A program made the translations under genes and the position numbers. A stretch of 64,000 nucleotides of DNA from Pediococcus claussenii ATCC BAA-344 (GTDB lineage: Bacteria; Bacillota; Bacilli; Lactobacillales; Lactobacillaceae). The first letter of the stretch is position 1, and every line of letters starts with the position of its first letter. The notes beneath the pieces are model-generated. The model searched no databases. It saw only the letters and a list, made by a program, of their open reading frames with translations, and had not been told where the DNA came from. The stretch lies in contig NC_016605.1 in NCBI RefSeq assembly GCF_000237995.1, positions 124,001 to 188,000 on the forward strand. The letters run 5' to 3'. Positions 1 through 8,197 of this stretch are shown piece after piece.

Positions 1-419
1 GGCATACTTGATGTTAGTTTTTTAAATAAATCCATTTGGCTGTTGAGGTTACGAAGATGTAACCCTCTTGTTTTACCCCTTTTTTGGGCTAGTAATAGGT
101 TTTCAGCAACTGTCATACGTGGTGCCGTTCCGAGCTTAGGATCTTGGAAAACGCGACTAATGTACTTAGTGCGTTTTTCTTCAGAGAGATGAGCGATATT
201 TTTACCATTTAAAAGAACTAAGCCCTCGTCGGCGGTAAGGTTACCGGCAATCACATTGAATAAGGTTGATTTTCCGGCCCCGTTTGATCCCAATAATGTT
301 ATGAAGTCTCCAGCATAGATTTTTAGATTAATATCATTTAAGATACGCATTTCTTCAGACGTGTGTTTATTTACAATTGTTGAAACGTGTTGGAGTTCAA
401 GAATTGGCTGTTCACTCAT
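1..419 (-). CDS. ABC transporter ATP-binding protein (TrpZ-like), truncated by window edge
   Basis: This is the first 139 codons of an ABC ATPase whose 3' part lies outside the window. It would couple ATP hydrolysis to import through the adjacent permease. The N-terminus MSEQPILELQHVS is followed by a Walker A motif, GSNGAGKST, near residues 45-53 and a Q-loop VFQDPKLGT near residue 92; the signature and Walker B motifs fall beyond the edge. The ATG at 419 lies 4 bp after the permease stop, so it is the third gene of a substrate-binding protein/permease/ATPase operon. The order matches the TrpXYZ-type transporters of Firmicutes. Substrate specificity is inferred only from family and leader context. 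Confidence 0.9.
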   Translation of the reverse strand, partial: MSEQPILELQHVSTIVNKHTSEEMRILNDINLKIYAGDFITLLGSNGAGKSTLFNVIAGNLTADEGLVLLNGKNIAHLSEEKRTKYISRVFQDPKLGTAPRMTVAENLLLAQKRGKTRGLHLRNLNSQMDLFKKLTSSM

Positions 420-423
420 ATTA

Positions 424-1332
424 TTAGTCCTTCCTTTCTGGAGTTTTTAGTCCGTGTTCAAGCGTCCGTTTAAAATGGAAACGGCTACGGAATGTTGGCA
501 ACATTAAACAAAGAGCTAGGACAATGGATGAAATTAGGTTTAGATCGTTTGTACCAAATCCGGCTTTTAAAACAAGCAATAGAACAAAACGATAAATGAT
601 ACTTCCACAAACAACAGCAATTAAGCGTTGATTCATCGTTAATTCTCCGAATACAACTTCACCGATAATAATTGATGCAAGACCGATAACAATGATTCCG
701 ATGCCCATATTAACGTCTGAGTAACCATTGCTTTGGGCGATTAGAGCACCAGCTATAGCAATCAGTCCATTTGAAATCATCAATCCCATGTTTTTCATTA
801 AGTCAGTACTGATACCGAGAGATTTTGCCATTTTTTCATTATCTCCGGTTGCGATAAATGCCTGTCCTAAATCGGTTTGTAAAAATAAAGCAAGAAGCGC
901 GATAACTATAGCAATAATAATAAATCCTAAGAAAACACTGTCAAAATATTGTGGTAGTGACTCCAAAAAATGGTTTGTAAATAAAGATTGTTTCCCTAAT
1001 AAGGAAATATTTGAGGTACCCATGATTCGTAAATTTACAGAATAACAAGCGGTCATAACTAAAATTCCTGCTAGTAAGATAGGAATTCGACCCTTGGTGT
1101 AAAGTAGTCCGGTTATTAGACCGGCAACCATGCCGATTAAGAAGGCAAGCAGTGTTGCAAGAAACGGATTCATACCATGTGTGACAGCCGTAACGCTGAC
1201 AGCGGCGCCAAGCGGAAATGTGCCTTCTACAGTCATATCAGGAAAATCAAGAATTCGGAAAGTTAAAAATAGACCGATACCAAGTAATCCCCAAAGTAAA
1301 CCTTGTCCAATTGCAGATGTAATTAAATTCAT
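424..1332 (-). CDS. ABC transporter permease, TrpY-like
   Basis: A 302-aa integral membrane protein with about eight hydrophobic segments and the small-residue-rich pattern of the branched-chain/TrpY-type permeases (GLLGIGLFLTFRILDFPDMT near the N-terminus). It should form the membrane channel of the importer with the flanking ATPase and lipoprotein. AAAGGAG precedes the ATG, which overlaps the upstream stop as ATGA (1329-1332), indicating translational coupling. The family assignment is firm. Tryptophan as substrate is inferred from the TrpXYZ gene order and from a Trp codon in the leader peptide; related paralogues may carry other aromatic or unknown ligands. Confidence 0.88.
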   Translation of the reverse strand: MNLITSAIGQGLLWGLLGIGLFLTFRILDFPDMTVEGTFPLGAAVSVTAVTHGMNPFLATLLAFLIGMVAGLITGLLYTKGRIPILLAGILVMTACYSVNLRIMGTSNISLLGKQSLFTNHFLESLPQYFDSVFLGFIIIAIVIALLALFLQTDLGQAFIATGDNEKMAKSLGISTDLMKNMGLMISNGLIAIAGALIAQSNGYSDVNMGIGIIVIGLASIIIGEVVFGELTMNQRLIAVVCGSIIYRFVLLLVLKAGFGTNDLNLISSIVLALCLMLPTFRSRFHFKRTLEHGLKTPERKD

Positions 1333-2321
1333 TTGATTAACTCTCCTTTCGATTGTGCCTGTTGAATTAAGCTGTCAGGAATATGAACACCCATTTTTTT
1401 AGCTTGTGGCAGGTTGATGGTTAGATCACCATAACGGATAAATTCAACGGGAGTTTTGGAAATCTTTTGACCCTTGAGCAATTTACCTGCCATTTTTCCA
1501 GTCATAACACCAAGTTTGTACTGATTAACACTGTAAGTGGCAACTCCCCCATCTTTTACCATTGAATCAACAGCAGGGAAAACGGGAACTTTTGCAGCAT
1601 CGGAGTTTTTAATTAGAGTCGACATTGCTCCAGCAATAGTATTATCAGTTGGCACATAAACAGCATCTACCGAAGACATCATTGTTTGTGAGACTTGATT
1701 TAGATCGTTTGAATTTGAGATTGAGTACACTTTTAACTTAATGTGCCGTTCTTCACAAAGTTGTTTGAATTTTTTATACTGAGTGACCGCAGAATTGTCG
1801 CTGGAGGTATAAATAATACCGAGCGTTTTCATATTAGGCATTAGCCGTTGGATAAGATCTAATTGTTCTCCAAGGGGGGCTTGGTCAGACACACCAGTAA
1901 TATTTTTTTCAGGCTTTTTTAAATTTTTAACGAGACCGGCACCTTGCGGGTCAGTCACAGCGCCCATAACAAGTGGAGTTTTGTTCATAACGTCGGCTAA
2001 TGAAATTGCAGAGGGTGTCGTAATACCAATTGCTAGATCGGCATTTTCATTGGCAAACTTTTCACTCATTGTCTTTAAATTACTTTGATTACCTTGGGCA
2101 TTTTGATAATCAATATTTATATTTTTACCGTTATGAAAACCTTCATCCTTCAGCCCCGTATATATACCGGACTGAATTTGCGCGAGAGCGGGTTGGTTCA
2201 TGAGCTGAAGTAGTCCTACGGTAGGTTTCTTACTGGTAACTGGTCCATTAGTGCTTTCGTGAAAAAATGCAAAACCTAAAAAAATAAACATTGCAGCGAT
2301 GAATCCTAACATTCTTTTCAT
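1329..2321 (-). CDS. ABC transporter substrate-binding protein, TrpX-like (ABC_sub_bind family)
   Basis: The start is placed at 2321 because AGGAGGAG sits 5 nt upstream; a longer frame to 2357 lacks a site and would run into the leader. The product (330 aa) begins MKRMLGFIAAMFIFLGFAFF, a hydrophobic export/anchor segment without an obvious lipobox Cys. The mature region has the periplasmic-binding-protein fold of the ABC_sub_bind family (VGLLQLMNQPALAQIQSGIY; TDPQGAGLVKNL; YVPTDNTIAGAM), usual length about 330 aa. It should capture substrate outside the membrane and deliver it to the downstream permease. It is first in the operon, directly below an attenuator-like leader. Confidence 0.88.
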   Translation of the reverse strand: MKRMLGFIAAMFIFLGFAFFHESTNGPVTSKKPTVGLLQLMNQPALAQIQSGIYTGLKDEGFHNGKNINIDYQNAQGNQSNLKTMSEKFANENADLAIGITTPSAISLADVMNKTPLVMGAVTDPQGAGLVKNLKKPEKNITGVSDQAPLGEQLDLIQRLMPNMKTLGIIYTSSDNSAVTQYKKFKQLCEERHIKLKVYSISNSNDLNQVSQTMMSSVDAVYVPTDNTIAGAMSTLIKNSDAAKVPVFPAVDSMVKDGGVATYSVNQYKLGVMTGKMAGKLLKGQKISKTPVEFIRYGDLTINLPQAKKMGVHIPDSLIQQAQSKGELIK

Positions 2322-2361
2322 TAGTATCTCCTCCTGAGTGCGCACGGTAGTTGCCATATTT

Positions 2362-2395
2362 AAAATAAAAAGGACAACCCCCGTGGGATTGTCCT
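2362..2395 (-). terminator. Second leader terminator before trpX-like gene
   Basis: On the minus strand GGACAATCCC pairs with GGGGTTGTCC around a very short loop and is followed by TTTTTATTTT. It sits 40 nt upstream of the trpX-like start, inside the leader transcript, so it can only act as a conditional terminator or as a back-up to the one just upstream. Confidence 0.7.
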
Positions 2396-2401
2396 TAATA
2401 A

Positions 2402-2447
2402 ACTAAAAACAAAGCCCGCATAGACTATTTAATCCATGCGGGCTTTG
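2402..2447 (-). terminator. First leader terminator (attenuator) before trpX-like gene
   Basis: On the minus strand CAAAGCCCGCAT pairs with ATGCGGGCTTTG and is followed by TTTTTAGTTT. Its 3' arm GGGCTTTG could also pair with CAAAGCC near the end of the leader peptide reading frame, offering a competing antiterminator. This arrangement suggests attenuation. Confidence 0.8.
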
Positions 2448-2459
2448 TCATCACAAATG

Positions 2460-2529
2460 AGCCGGCACAGATACGATCTGTTAAGTCAGATTGTATCTTG
2501 CCTAAACAATTACAACCTGATTACCGGCT
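2460..2529 (-). promoter_or_regulatory. Structured leader domain next to the leader-peptide stop codon
   Basis: Read on the minus strand, AGCCGG (2529-2524) pairs with CCGGCT (2465-2460). It encloses a 12-bp hairpin AGATACAATCTG/CAGATCGTATCT with one A-C mismatch. The 5' arm is formed by the last two sense codons of the leader peptide, so a ribosome paused there would prevent the closing helix. No T-box core (GGUGGNACCGCG) and no riboswitch class I recognise is present. Ribosome-mediated attenuation is an inference from layout. Confidence 0.55.
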
Positions 2530-2568
2530 TTGCCAACGAATATTCAGTTGTGTTTGATAATTACTCAT
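2521..2568 (-). CDS. Candidate 15-aa leader peptide with a Trp codon
   Basis: An ATG at 2568 opens the short frame MSNYQTQLNIRWQSR and then TAA. GGAAATCAC upstream gives a modest ribosome binding site. It starts about 30 nt after the predicted transcription start, as leader peptides do. The single Trp codon four codons before the stop fits tryptophan sensing, either by starvation stalling or by nascent-peptide arrest (RWQSR-stop). The final AGC CGG codons form one arm of the downstream stem. No homologue was searched, so function is inferred. Confidence 0.5.
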   Translation of the reverse strand: MSNYQTQLNIRWQSR

Positions 2569-2603
2569 GTGATTTCCAACTTTCAACTTATTAATTAATA
2601 TTG

Positions 2604-2633
2604 AGTATAAACAATTGGCAAACGAGTTGTCAA
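2604..2633 (-). promoter_or_regulatory. Sigma-A promoter of the TrpXYZ-like operon
   Basis: Minus-strand TTGACA (2633-2628) and TATACT (2609-2604) are separated by 18 nt. This places the transcription start near 2597 and leaves a 275-nt leader before the substrate-binding protein. Confidence 0.7.
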
Positions 2634-2651
2634 TGCTTTTTATTGATAATG

Positions 2652-3233
2652 TTAGTAATGTCCGTATTGATAGTGAACCAAAAGTCCATTTAAAATCCAA
2701 TAAATGGCTATCCCGGCACTAACAACGAATGCTAATAATGGAACAAAAAAACTAATAATGCAGCAGAAAACCGCTAGAATAATGTTATAACGAGTTTTTC
2801 CTTGAATGGCAGAATAAGTTGCCTGAGTTTTTTCGTTAAAATTTTCGATATGCCGTACATGATTAGATAGTGCACGAATCATCAACATATTACATAAAGA
2901 ATTTAGGCTAAATAAAAATTCTGGAAGTGGGTACGTGATATAATGTCCTACCCAGGCGGTTGAAAGTGGCGCAAATGATAAGAAGAGCAAGAAAAAAGCG
3001 TTAATCCATAACAAAGGAGTATCGGGAGAGTGTAAATTTAGCATAATACGATGGTGACTGATCCATACCGAGAAAATTAAAATAAATGAAATTACATAAA
3101 CTAGGGCATTTTGACCGATTCCAGCAAGTGATTGCCAAGTTGGTTTGGCAGGGACTTTGATATCTAATACCATTATGGTAATGATGACGGCAATAACACC
3201 ATCGGTAAATGCTTCAAAACGGGTTTTGGACAT
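2652..3233 (-). CDS. TMEM175-family (DUF1211) potassium-channel-like protein
   Basis: A 193-aa membrane protein with the hallmark first-helix motif of the bacterial TMEM175 family, RFEAFTDGVIAVIITIMVLD (family pattern RxxxFsDGV(F/I)A(I)xIT). Bacterial members are about 200 aa, have six helices and form tetrameric leak-type K+ channels; length and helix spacing match. The ATG at 3233 has no strong ribosome binding site nearby. It is transcribed alone, divergent from the acetyltransferase at 3328, and its 3' end lies just upstream of the TrpXYZ-like promoter. The channel role is inferred from the family motif. Confidence 0.85.
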   Translation of the reverse strand: MSKTRFEAFTDGVIAVIITIMVLDIKVPAKPTWQSLAGIGQNALVYVISFILIFSVWISHHRIMLNLHSPDTPLLWINAFFLLFLSFAPLSTAWVGHYITYPLPEFLFSLNSLCNMLMIRALSNHVRHIENFNEKTQATYSAIQGKTRYNIILAVFCCIISFFVPLLAFVVSAGIAIYWILNGLLVHYQYGHY

Positions 3234-3327
3234 AGGTTAATATTAACTCGTAGTATTGGTGTTTTGATGACTATTTTTATTATAAGATAACGTTAAAATA
3301 AATAGAAGTGGGCAGGAGGACATAAGA

Positions 3328-3834
3328 ATGGAACTTTTATTTAAAATTGCTAAAATAGAAAATTTGCCACAAATTGTAGAAATTTATAACCAATCTATCC
3401 CAGGACGGTTGGCAACGGCTGATTTAAAATCTGTAACTGTCGAAGATCGTAGGGAATGGTTTTTGGAACACCGAAACAATCGACCAATTTGGATCATTAT
3501 GGACAAAAATCGAGTTATTGGCTGGATTAGTCTGAGTGATTTTTACGGGCGTGAAGCATACCGATCAACAGCAGAAGTAAGCATTTATCTGGCGGATACA
3601 GCTCATGGTAAGGGAGTTGGTACGAAGGCGTTAAAATTTACTGAGGAGAAGGCACCCCATTTAGGGATAAATCGGTTGGTTGCTTTTATTTTTGCACATA
3701 ATGAAGCCAGCAAACATATTTTCAGCAAGGCTGGTTTTGAATTGTGGGGTGAGATGCCAGAAGTAGCCAATATGGATGGTCAATTACGTTCTCTAGACAT
3801 TTTTGGCAAAAAAATAGTTAACTTACGCAAATAA
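3328..3834 (+). CDS. GNAT N-acetyltransferase, phosphinothricin-acetyltransferase-like
   Basis: A 168-aa single-domain GNAT enzyme resembling the Pat/Bar/YncA branch: N-terminal IVEIYNQSIPGRLATAD, the acetyl-CoA loop segment IYLADTAHGKGVGTKAL (residues about 91-107, Q/RxxGxG/A-like) and the C-terminal LVAFIFAHNEASKHIFSKAGF. It would transfer acetyl from acetyl-CoA to a small amine such as an amino acid or an L-methionine sulfoximine-like compound; the substrate is unknown. GGAGGA lies 8 nt before the ATG. It stands alone between the divergent channel gene and the EPS operon. Confidence 0.85.
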   Translation: MELLFKIAKIENLPQIVEIYNQSIPGRLATADLKSVTVEDRREWFLEHRNNRPIWIIMDKNRVIGWISLSDFYGREAYRSTAEVSIYLADTAHGKGVGTKALKFTEEKAPHLGINRLVAFIFAHNEASKHIFSKAGFELWGEMPEVANMDGQLRSLDIFGKKIVNLRK

Positions 3835-3903
3835 AAATGGTAGGTTTGGTACAATGGTGAATAGTACAAATTAATTTAAAGTGTAAGGGTTTGAAAATCA
3901 GTT

Positions 3904-5381
3904 ATGGTGAATAACATCAAAAAGGGATGGCTCTCTTTTTCTGAAATCATAAGTCGTTATTTCTCACCCGCTAGCATCGCTGTGTTAGTGGGCTTTTTTG
4001 TGGTCAGTTATATATTGTTTTACGGACAAGGACACGGATATGCGGATAATGGAGATTTCGCGCGTTTGATAAATCAAAATGGGTTATATCAATTACACCC
4101 ACAAAGGGCATATACTGAATATTTTCAAAATCAATTTGGAATTAAACAATATTATGTTGATGGGATTATGCCGATTTTTAGTACAAGTAATTGGTTCATT
4201 CAAACGGCACTAGTTCTGAATCGCTTGTTTTATAGCAAAATTATTTTTGATATTCGTTTTTTGGGACTAGTGTATTTAGTATTTTATCTTGGTGCCATTT
4301 ATATGTTTGTGCGAGCTATTAGTGGAGGAGAGCGAAAGGTCAGGCATTATATTTTGGGATTGGTAACGGTACTGATCGCTTGCGACTCTGCAATCACCAT
4401 GTATTTTAATTCTTTTTATACCTATCCAGCAACGTTTATATTACTCTTATATGCGATTGCATTAATTCTTTTAGTACCGTCATTAAACGATATATTGCAA
4501 TTAGTGCATATTTTCTAGTATCAATTTTATTAGTATTGAATAATTATGCAAACGCACCGTTAGCAATTGTATTATTCATTGGCGGTATTGGTTTTTATTT
4601 TTTGCCACATGTCCAATATAAAGGGCTTTATTTGGGAGTCGGATTGTTATTAATTGCAGTGGCTGGCATTGCTACGACTAAATTGATTTCACCTGCAGAA
4701 CATAATGTTAATAAGTATCAGTCCCTTTCAAAGGGAGTATTAGCAGATGATAGTAATGTCAATCACAAGTTGATTTCGGGGGAAATTAGTCAACAATTTA
4801 CCCTGATGAAAGATGAAGATTATTATCCTGTTGATTACACGACGCTACGACCGGATTCTAAGTGGGTAAAAAATAATTTATTAGATAAATATGATATTTT
4901 CTGGCTAACCTCCTACTACGGGCATTCACTTTCACAGTTTGGAGCATTATTGGATGATGCCGCAAAAAACATAATGGTTGTTCAAAATAGATCAGTGGGT
5001 AATTATCCAAAAGAATCGCATAAACCGGTCGGACAAGTTCGTTATTTTACCGCTACCAGCCAACTTACACAGACATTTTACCCCAAAACATATGCTTTTA
5101 ATTTTATGCTGTTAATTGCTTTGGTGATTATTTATTCTGTGGGAATGTTCCGTGATTTCAGATCTAATCGGTTTAATTCTACATTGAAATACTTTTTGAT
5201 GATGGGGTTAATGATAGGGGTGTGCGTTTTTCCGATAACATCCATAATGACTTTTGGCAAAACTAATTTGGCTCAGCACATGCTACCAGTTTCGTTTATT
5301 CTGGACATGGTTTTAATGATTTTCTTGGCCGATAACGTTAACCATACTTTGTGGGGAGGCGGTAAAGAAGATGAGGATTAA
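3904..5381 (+). pseudogene. Frameshifted multi-pass membrane protein of the EPS operon (PssA / WsfD-like)
   Basis: Two frames together encode one approximately 490-aa multi-pass protein. The first frame (from ATG 3904) carries the N-terminal helix and GYADNGDFARLINQNGLYQL, and stops at 4516-4518. The second frame contains in-phase continuation (KRYIAISAYFLVSILLVLNN) that can be read upstream to about 4470, then a long extracytoplasmic region and C-terminal helices to 5381. The switch is best placed in the T-run at 4469-4472, equivalent to one missing or extra T. The YADNGDF motif recalls membrane glycan transferases of the WsfD type, though I am unsure of that name. It overlaps the next gene by 11 bp. 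It could be a true mutation, phase variation or a sequencing error. Confidence 0.75.
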
Positions 5382-6948
5382 AACTGGATTGATTACTATA
5401 CTAGTTTTTTTGGCATGTGTTGGGCTGACAATGGTGCAAACGGTCCATGCTTCAACCCAAAAGGTGCTAGTGGTATATGATTCACAAAACGTTTCTCAAG
5501 ATGGAAACCGAAGACTTGATACATTACAGCGATTGATGGCAAGCTACCATTTTAAAGTAACAACTATTAAACTGAATAGTTATAAACAAGGTGAAATAAA
5601 AAAAGAAGATTATCAGGGTGTGATTTCACTGATTAACTGGCCCGAAGCCCATATAAATAATCAACAGTACGACCATGACTTGCAGTTGTATTCAGGAATA
5701 AAACTCCATATCGGACAAAACATATCTGATAGTGAGCAAACTGGATTAAAAGTGAAATTAAAGCAACTGTATCATCAACAGCTAACTATTAGTGGAAAAT
5801 CAGGAACGAGCCAGCTGCTACCGTTCACTGACTCTATGCAGGTGGTGCCACAATCAGATTCCAAGCACGGACAAAGTTTTGGTACCCTGATTTCTCAGGG
5901 GGATAACAGCAAAAGATACGCTTACGGTTGGGTTGAAGAAAAATCAGGGTACCTTCCCTTTATTGCAAATGATGGACTGAGCATGTTGCTGGCAGCACAA
6001 ACAATTGGAAATTTGTTTGATTGTGCAAAACAACAGCACCCTCTTTTAACGATAACTGACGTGACTCCATACAGTGATTTAAACCAACTTAGCCATTTAA
6101 CTTCGCAATTATTTGGGATGGGAATTCCATTTGCGGTGAGTGTTAGATCAGTTGCAGATAATACGAATTTAAAAGCTTTTGATCGTTTTACAGCGGTTTT
6201 ACGAAAAATTGAAAATCAGAATGGTGTAGTGTTTTTGCAAACACCAGAAACGATTGATCCCAGTACTAGTAGCGGAAATGAGTTAAAGCAGTTAATGCAG
6301 GACTATTTTATTAGTTTAGGCCGGAAGCAGGTTTTACCCGTTGGGATTAGCGCCACCAATGAATGGAATCAAAATGAGATGTTGCGAACTAATGGATTGG
6401 AGCAAGCAAATCGTGTTTTATTATTACCAAATTCGAGTAAGTTCCAAGATGACGGTAATAAACTAACGGCGGGAATTGCGGATACTAATTATTTTGCGAT
6501 GTCTCTTAAAAACTTTCAAACGGTTCATAAATTAACTGATGAAAGTTGGACAATACCAACATCAGTTACAGTTAAAACACCAAGTGGTACTCAACAGACT
6601 AAAGATACACTTGATAGGATTGATAGACTAAAGATTGATTTCCTTGATCCTGCATCTTCAGATCAATCAATGGAAATATCAGCGGGAGCGCTTCGTATTA
6701 ATTATTTGCACGGTAACTATACTTTGAATGGAGAGCCCGTCACGATTTCACAGCAAAACGAATTTAGTGTTGCACCTAATAAGACAAAGACGACGGTATC
6801 AGCGGTCAATCGATTCTTTAAATTCCAATCCAACATAATGTTAATTTTCTTTGGCTTTGTATTAATTATTTTAGTTGTTTTTATTGTTTTGGGTCGCAGG
6901 ATTTATCGTGGCATGTTTACGCGTAGACAAGGAGGTAAGCACCATTAA
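5371..6948 (+). CDS. DUF2334-like (degenerate polysaccharide deacetylase fold) EPS protein
   Basis: A 525-aa protein with an N-terminal signal/anchor (IKTGLITILVFLACVGLTM), a large exported region and a C-terminal membrane helix (residues about 487-510) ending in a basic tail. The centre reads LLTITDVTPYSDLNQLSHL followed by GIPFAVSVR, the pattern of DUF2334 proteins, which are related to polysaccharide deacetylases; there the usual DD/H metal site is only partly kept (TDVTPY). It is the second gene of the EPS operon and would act on or guide the emerging polymer outside the membrane. It starts inside the end of the frameshifted gene and its stop overlaps the synthase start. Confidence 0.72.
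   Translation: MRIKTGLITILVFLACVGLTMVQTVHASTQKVLVVYDSQNVSQDGNRRLDTLQRLMASYHFKVTTIKLNSYKQGEIKKEDYQGVISLINWPEAHINNQQYDHDLQLYSGIKLHIGQNISDSEQTGLKVKLKQLYHQQLTISGKSGTSQLLPFTDSMQVVPQSDSKHGQSFGTLISQGDNSKRYAYGWVEEKSGYLPFIANDGLSMLLAAQTIGNLFDCAKQQHPLLTITDVTPYSDLNQLSHLTSQLFGMGIPFAVSVRSVADNTNLKAFDRFTAVLRKIENQNGVVFLQTPETIDPSTSSGNELKQLMQDYFISLGRKQVLPVGISATNEWNQNEMLRTNGLEQANRVLLLPNSSKFQDDGNKLTAGIADTNYFAMSLKNFQTVHKLTDESWTIPTSVTVKTPSGTQQTKDTLDRIDRLKIDFLDPASSDQSMEISAGALRINYLHGNYTLNGEPVTISQQNEFSVAPNKTKTTVSAVNRFFKFQSNIMLIFFGFVLIILVVFIVLGRRIYRGMFTRRQGGKHH
6929..6946 (+). promoter_or_regulatory. Ribosome binding site that points to an ATT start codon
   Basis: AAGGAGGT at 6929-6936 is a near-perfect anti-16S match. 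Exactly 7 nt further is ATT (6944), which overlaps the upstream stop as ATTAA. No ATG, GTG or TTG lies at usable spacing in the synthase frame, and the TTG at 6875 has no ribosome binding site. Confidence 0.6.
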
Positions 6949-8197
6949 TTTATTAGATTTTTCACTGTTAATAGCGATTATTTCAATCTGGCTTATTTTA
7001 ATCGTCAATTTAATTTTGACGATTGCTGGTTATGCGTACTACCTTAAATGGACAAGAACGCCAACTCCAAAGTTACCAGAGAAACCACCTTTTGTTTCAA
7101 TTATGGTGCCTGCTCATAATGAGGGAATCGTGATTGTTAAAACTGTTCAAGCATTATTGAATTTTGATTATCCCAGTGACCGTTATGAGGTGATTGTCAT
7201 TAATGACAATTCCGACGATGATTCAGCTGAACTTTTAGCAAATTTACAGCAATTATATGATGGTCGAAATTTGAAAGTAATTAATACTGACAAGACAAAT
7301 GGCGGCAAGGGTAAATCAAATGCACTTAATATTGGATTAAAACAAGCAGTTGGAAGCATTATCTCGATTTATGATGCAGATAATACTCCTGAATCTGGAG
7401 CACTTCGAATATTAGTAGCAGAATTACTACAGGACGACAAAGCGGGAGCCGTAATTGGTAAGTTTAGAACTCGCAATAAAAATGCATCAATTCTTACTAG
7501 GTTTATTAATGTCGAAACTTTGTCGTTTCAATGGATGGCACAGGCAGGTCGTCAGCAATTATTTGGTCTTTGCACAATTCCGGGAACTAACTATGTTATT
7601 CGCCGTTCCGTGTTGGAAGAGGTTGGAGGTTGGGATGTAAAGGCCCTGGCCGAAGATACGGAAATCAGCTTTCAACTATATCGAAGTGGATACCATATAA
7701 AGTTTCAACCAAGAGCGGTTACATGGGAACAAGAACCACAAACGATTGATGTCTGGTTTCGGCAAAGAACCCGCTGGGTGAAAGGTAACATCTACGTTAT
7801 CTTAAAGAATACTAAACTGTTATTTGACCGAAAGGCGCGGAAGATTCGCTTTGATTTATTATATTTTATGGCAGTTTACTTTTTATTAATGACATCACTA
7901 ATTTTATCGGATTCTGTTTTTGTATTTTCAGTTTCAGGTGTTGTTCATTCAAATTTACAGGGGTTCAGTAATTCGGTTTGGATATTTGCGGTGCTCTTGT
8001 TTGTGTTAAGTACGTTTGTGACGGTTACAACTGAAAAAGGTGAAATGACGTTCACAAACGTGTTAGTAATTATTTTTATGTACTTAGTTTATAGTCAACT
8101 GTGGCTGGCGGTCGCAGTTTACGGAATGGTGGGGTATATTCGTGAACAAGTCTTTCATCAACAAGCAAAATGGTATAAAACAAAACGCTATAAATAA
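6944..8197 (+). CDS. Processive family 2 glycosyltransferase (PssC/BcsA-like polysaccharide synthase)
   Basis: A membrane synthase of about 417 aa. Order: N-terminal helix (LLIAIISIWLILIVNLILTI); GT2 catalytic domain with MVPAHNEG, NDNSDDDS, the DxD motif in YDADNTPE, LAEDTEISF supplying the catalytic ED pair, and RQRTRW (Q/RxxRW), the mark of processive synthases; then C-terminal helices. It should polymerise a nucleotide-sugar into beta-glycan and extrude it. No PilZ domain is fused, so c-di-GMP control must come from a partner, here the degenerate GGDEF protein. The start is taken as ATT from ribosome binding site spacing, which is unusual; a TTG at 6875 would add 23 residues inside the upstream gene. 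Confidence 0.85.
   Translation: MNLLDFSLLIAIISIWLILIVNLILTIAGYAYYLKWTRTPTPKLPEKPPFVSIMVPAHNEGIVIVKTVQALLNFDYPSDRYEVIVINDNSDDDSAELLANLQQLYDGRNLKVINTDKTNGGKGKSNALNIGLKQAVGSIISIYDADNTPESGALRILVAELLQDDKAGAVIGKFRTRNKNASILTRFINVETLSFQWMAQAGRQQLFGLCTIPGTNYVIRRSVLEEVGGWDVKALAEDTEISFQLYRSGYHIKFQPRAVTWEQEPQTIDVWFRQRTRWVKGNIYVILKNTKLLFDRKARKIRFDLLYFMAVYFLLMTSLILSDSVFVFSVSGVVHSNLQGFSNSVWIFAVLLFVLSTFVTVTTEKGEMTFTNVLVIIFMYLVYSQLWLAVAVYGMVGYIREQVFHQQAKWYKTKRYK

Noticed and set aside
2400-2570. T-box or known riboswitch (purine, TPP, preQ1) upstream of trpX-like gene
   Set aside because: The T-box core and the conserved cores of those classes are absent; a short peptide plus terminators fits better.
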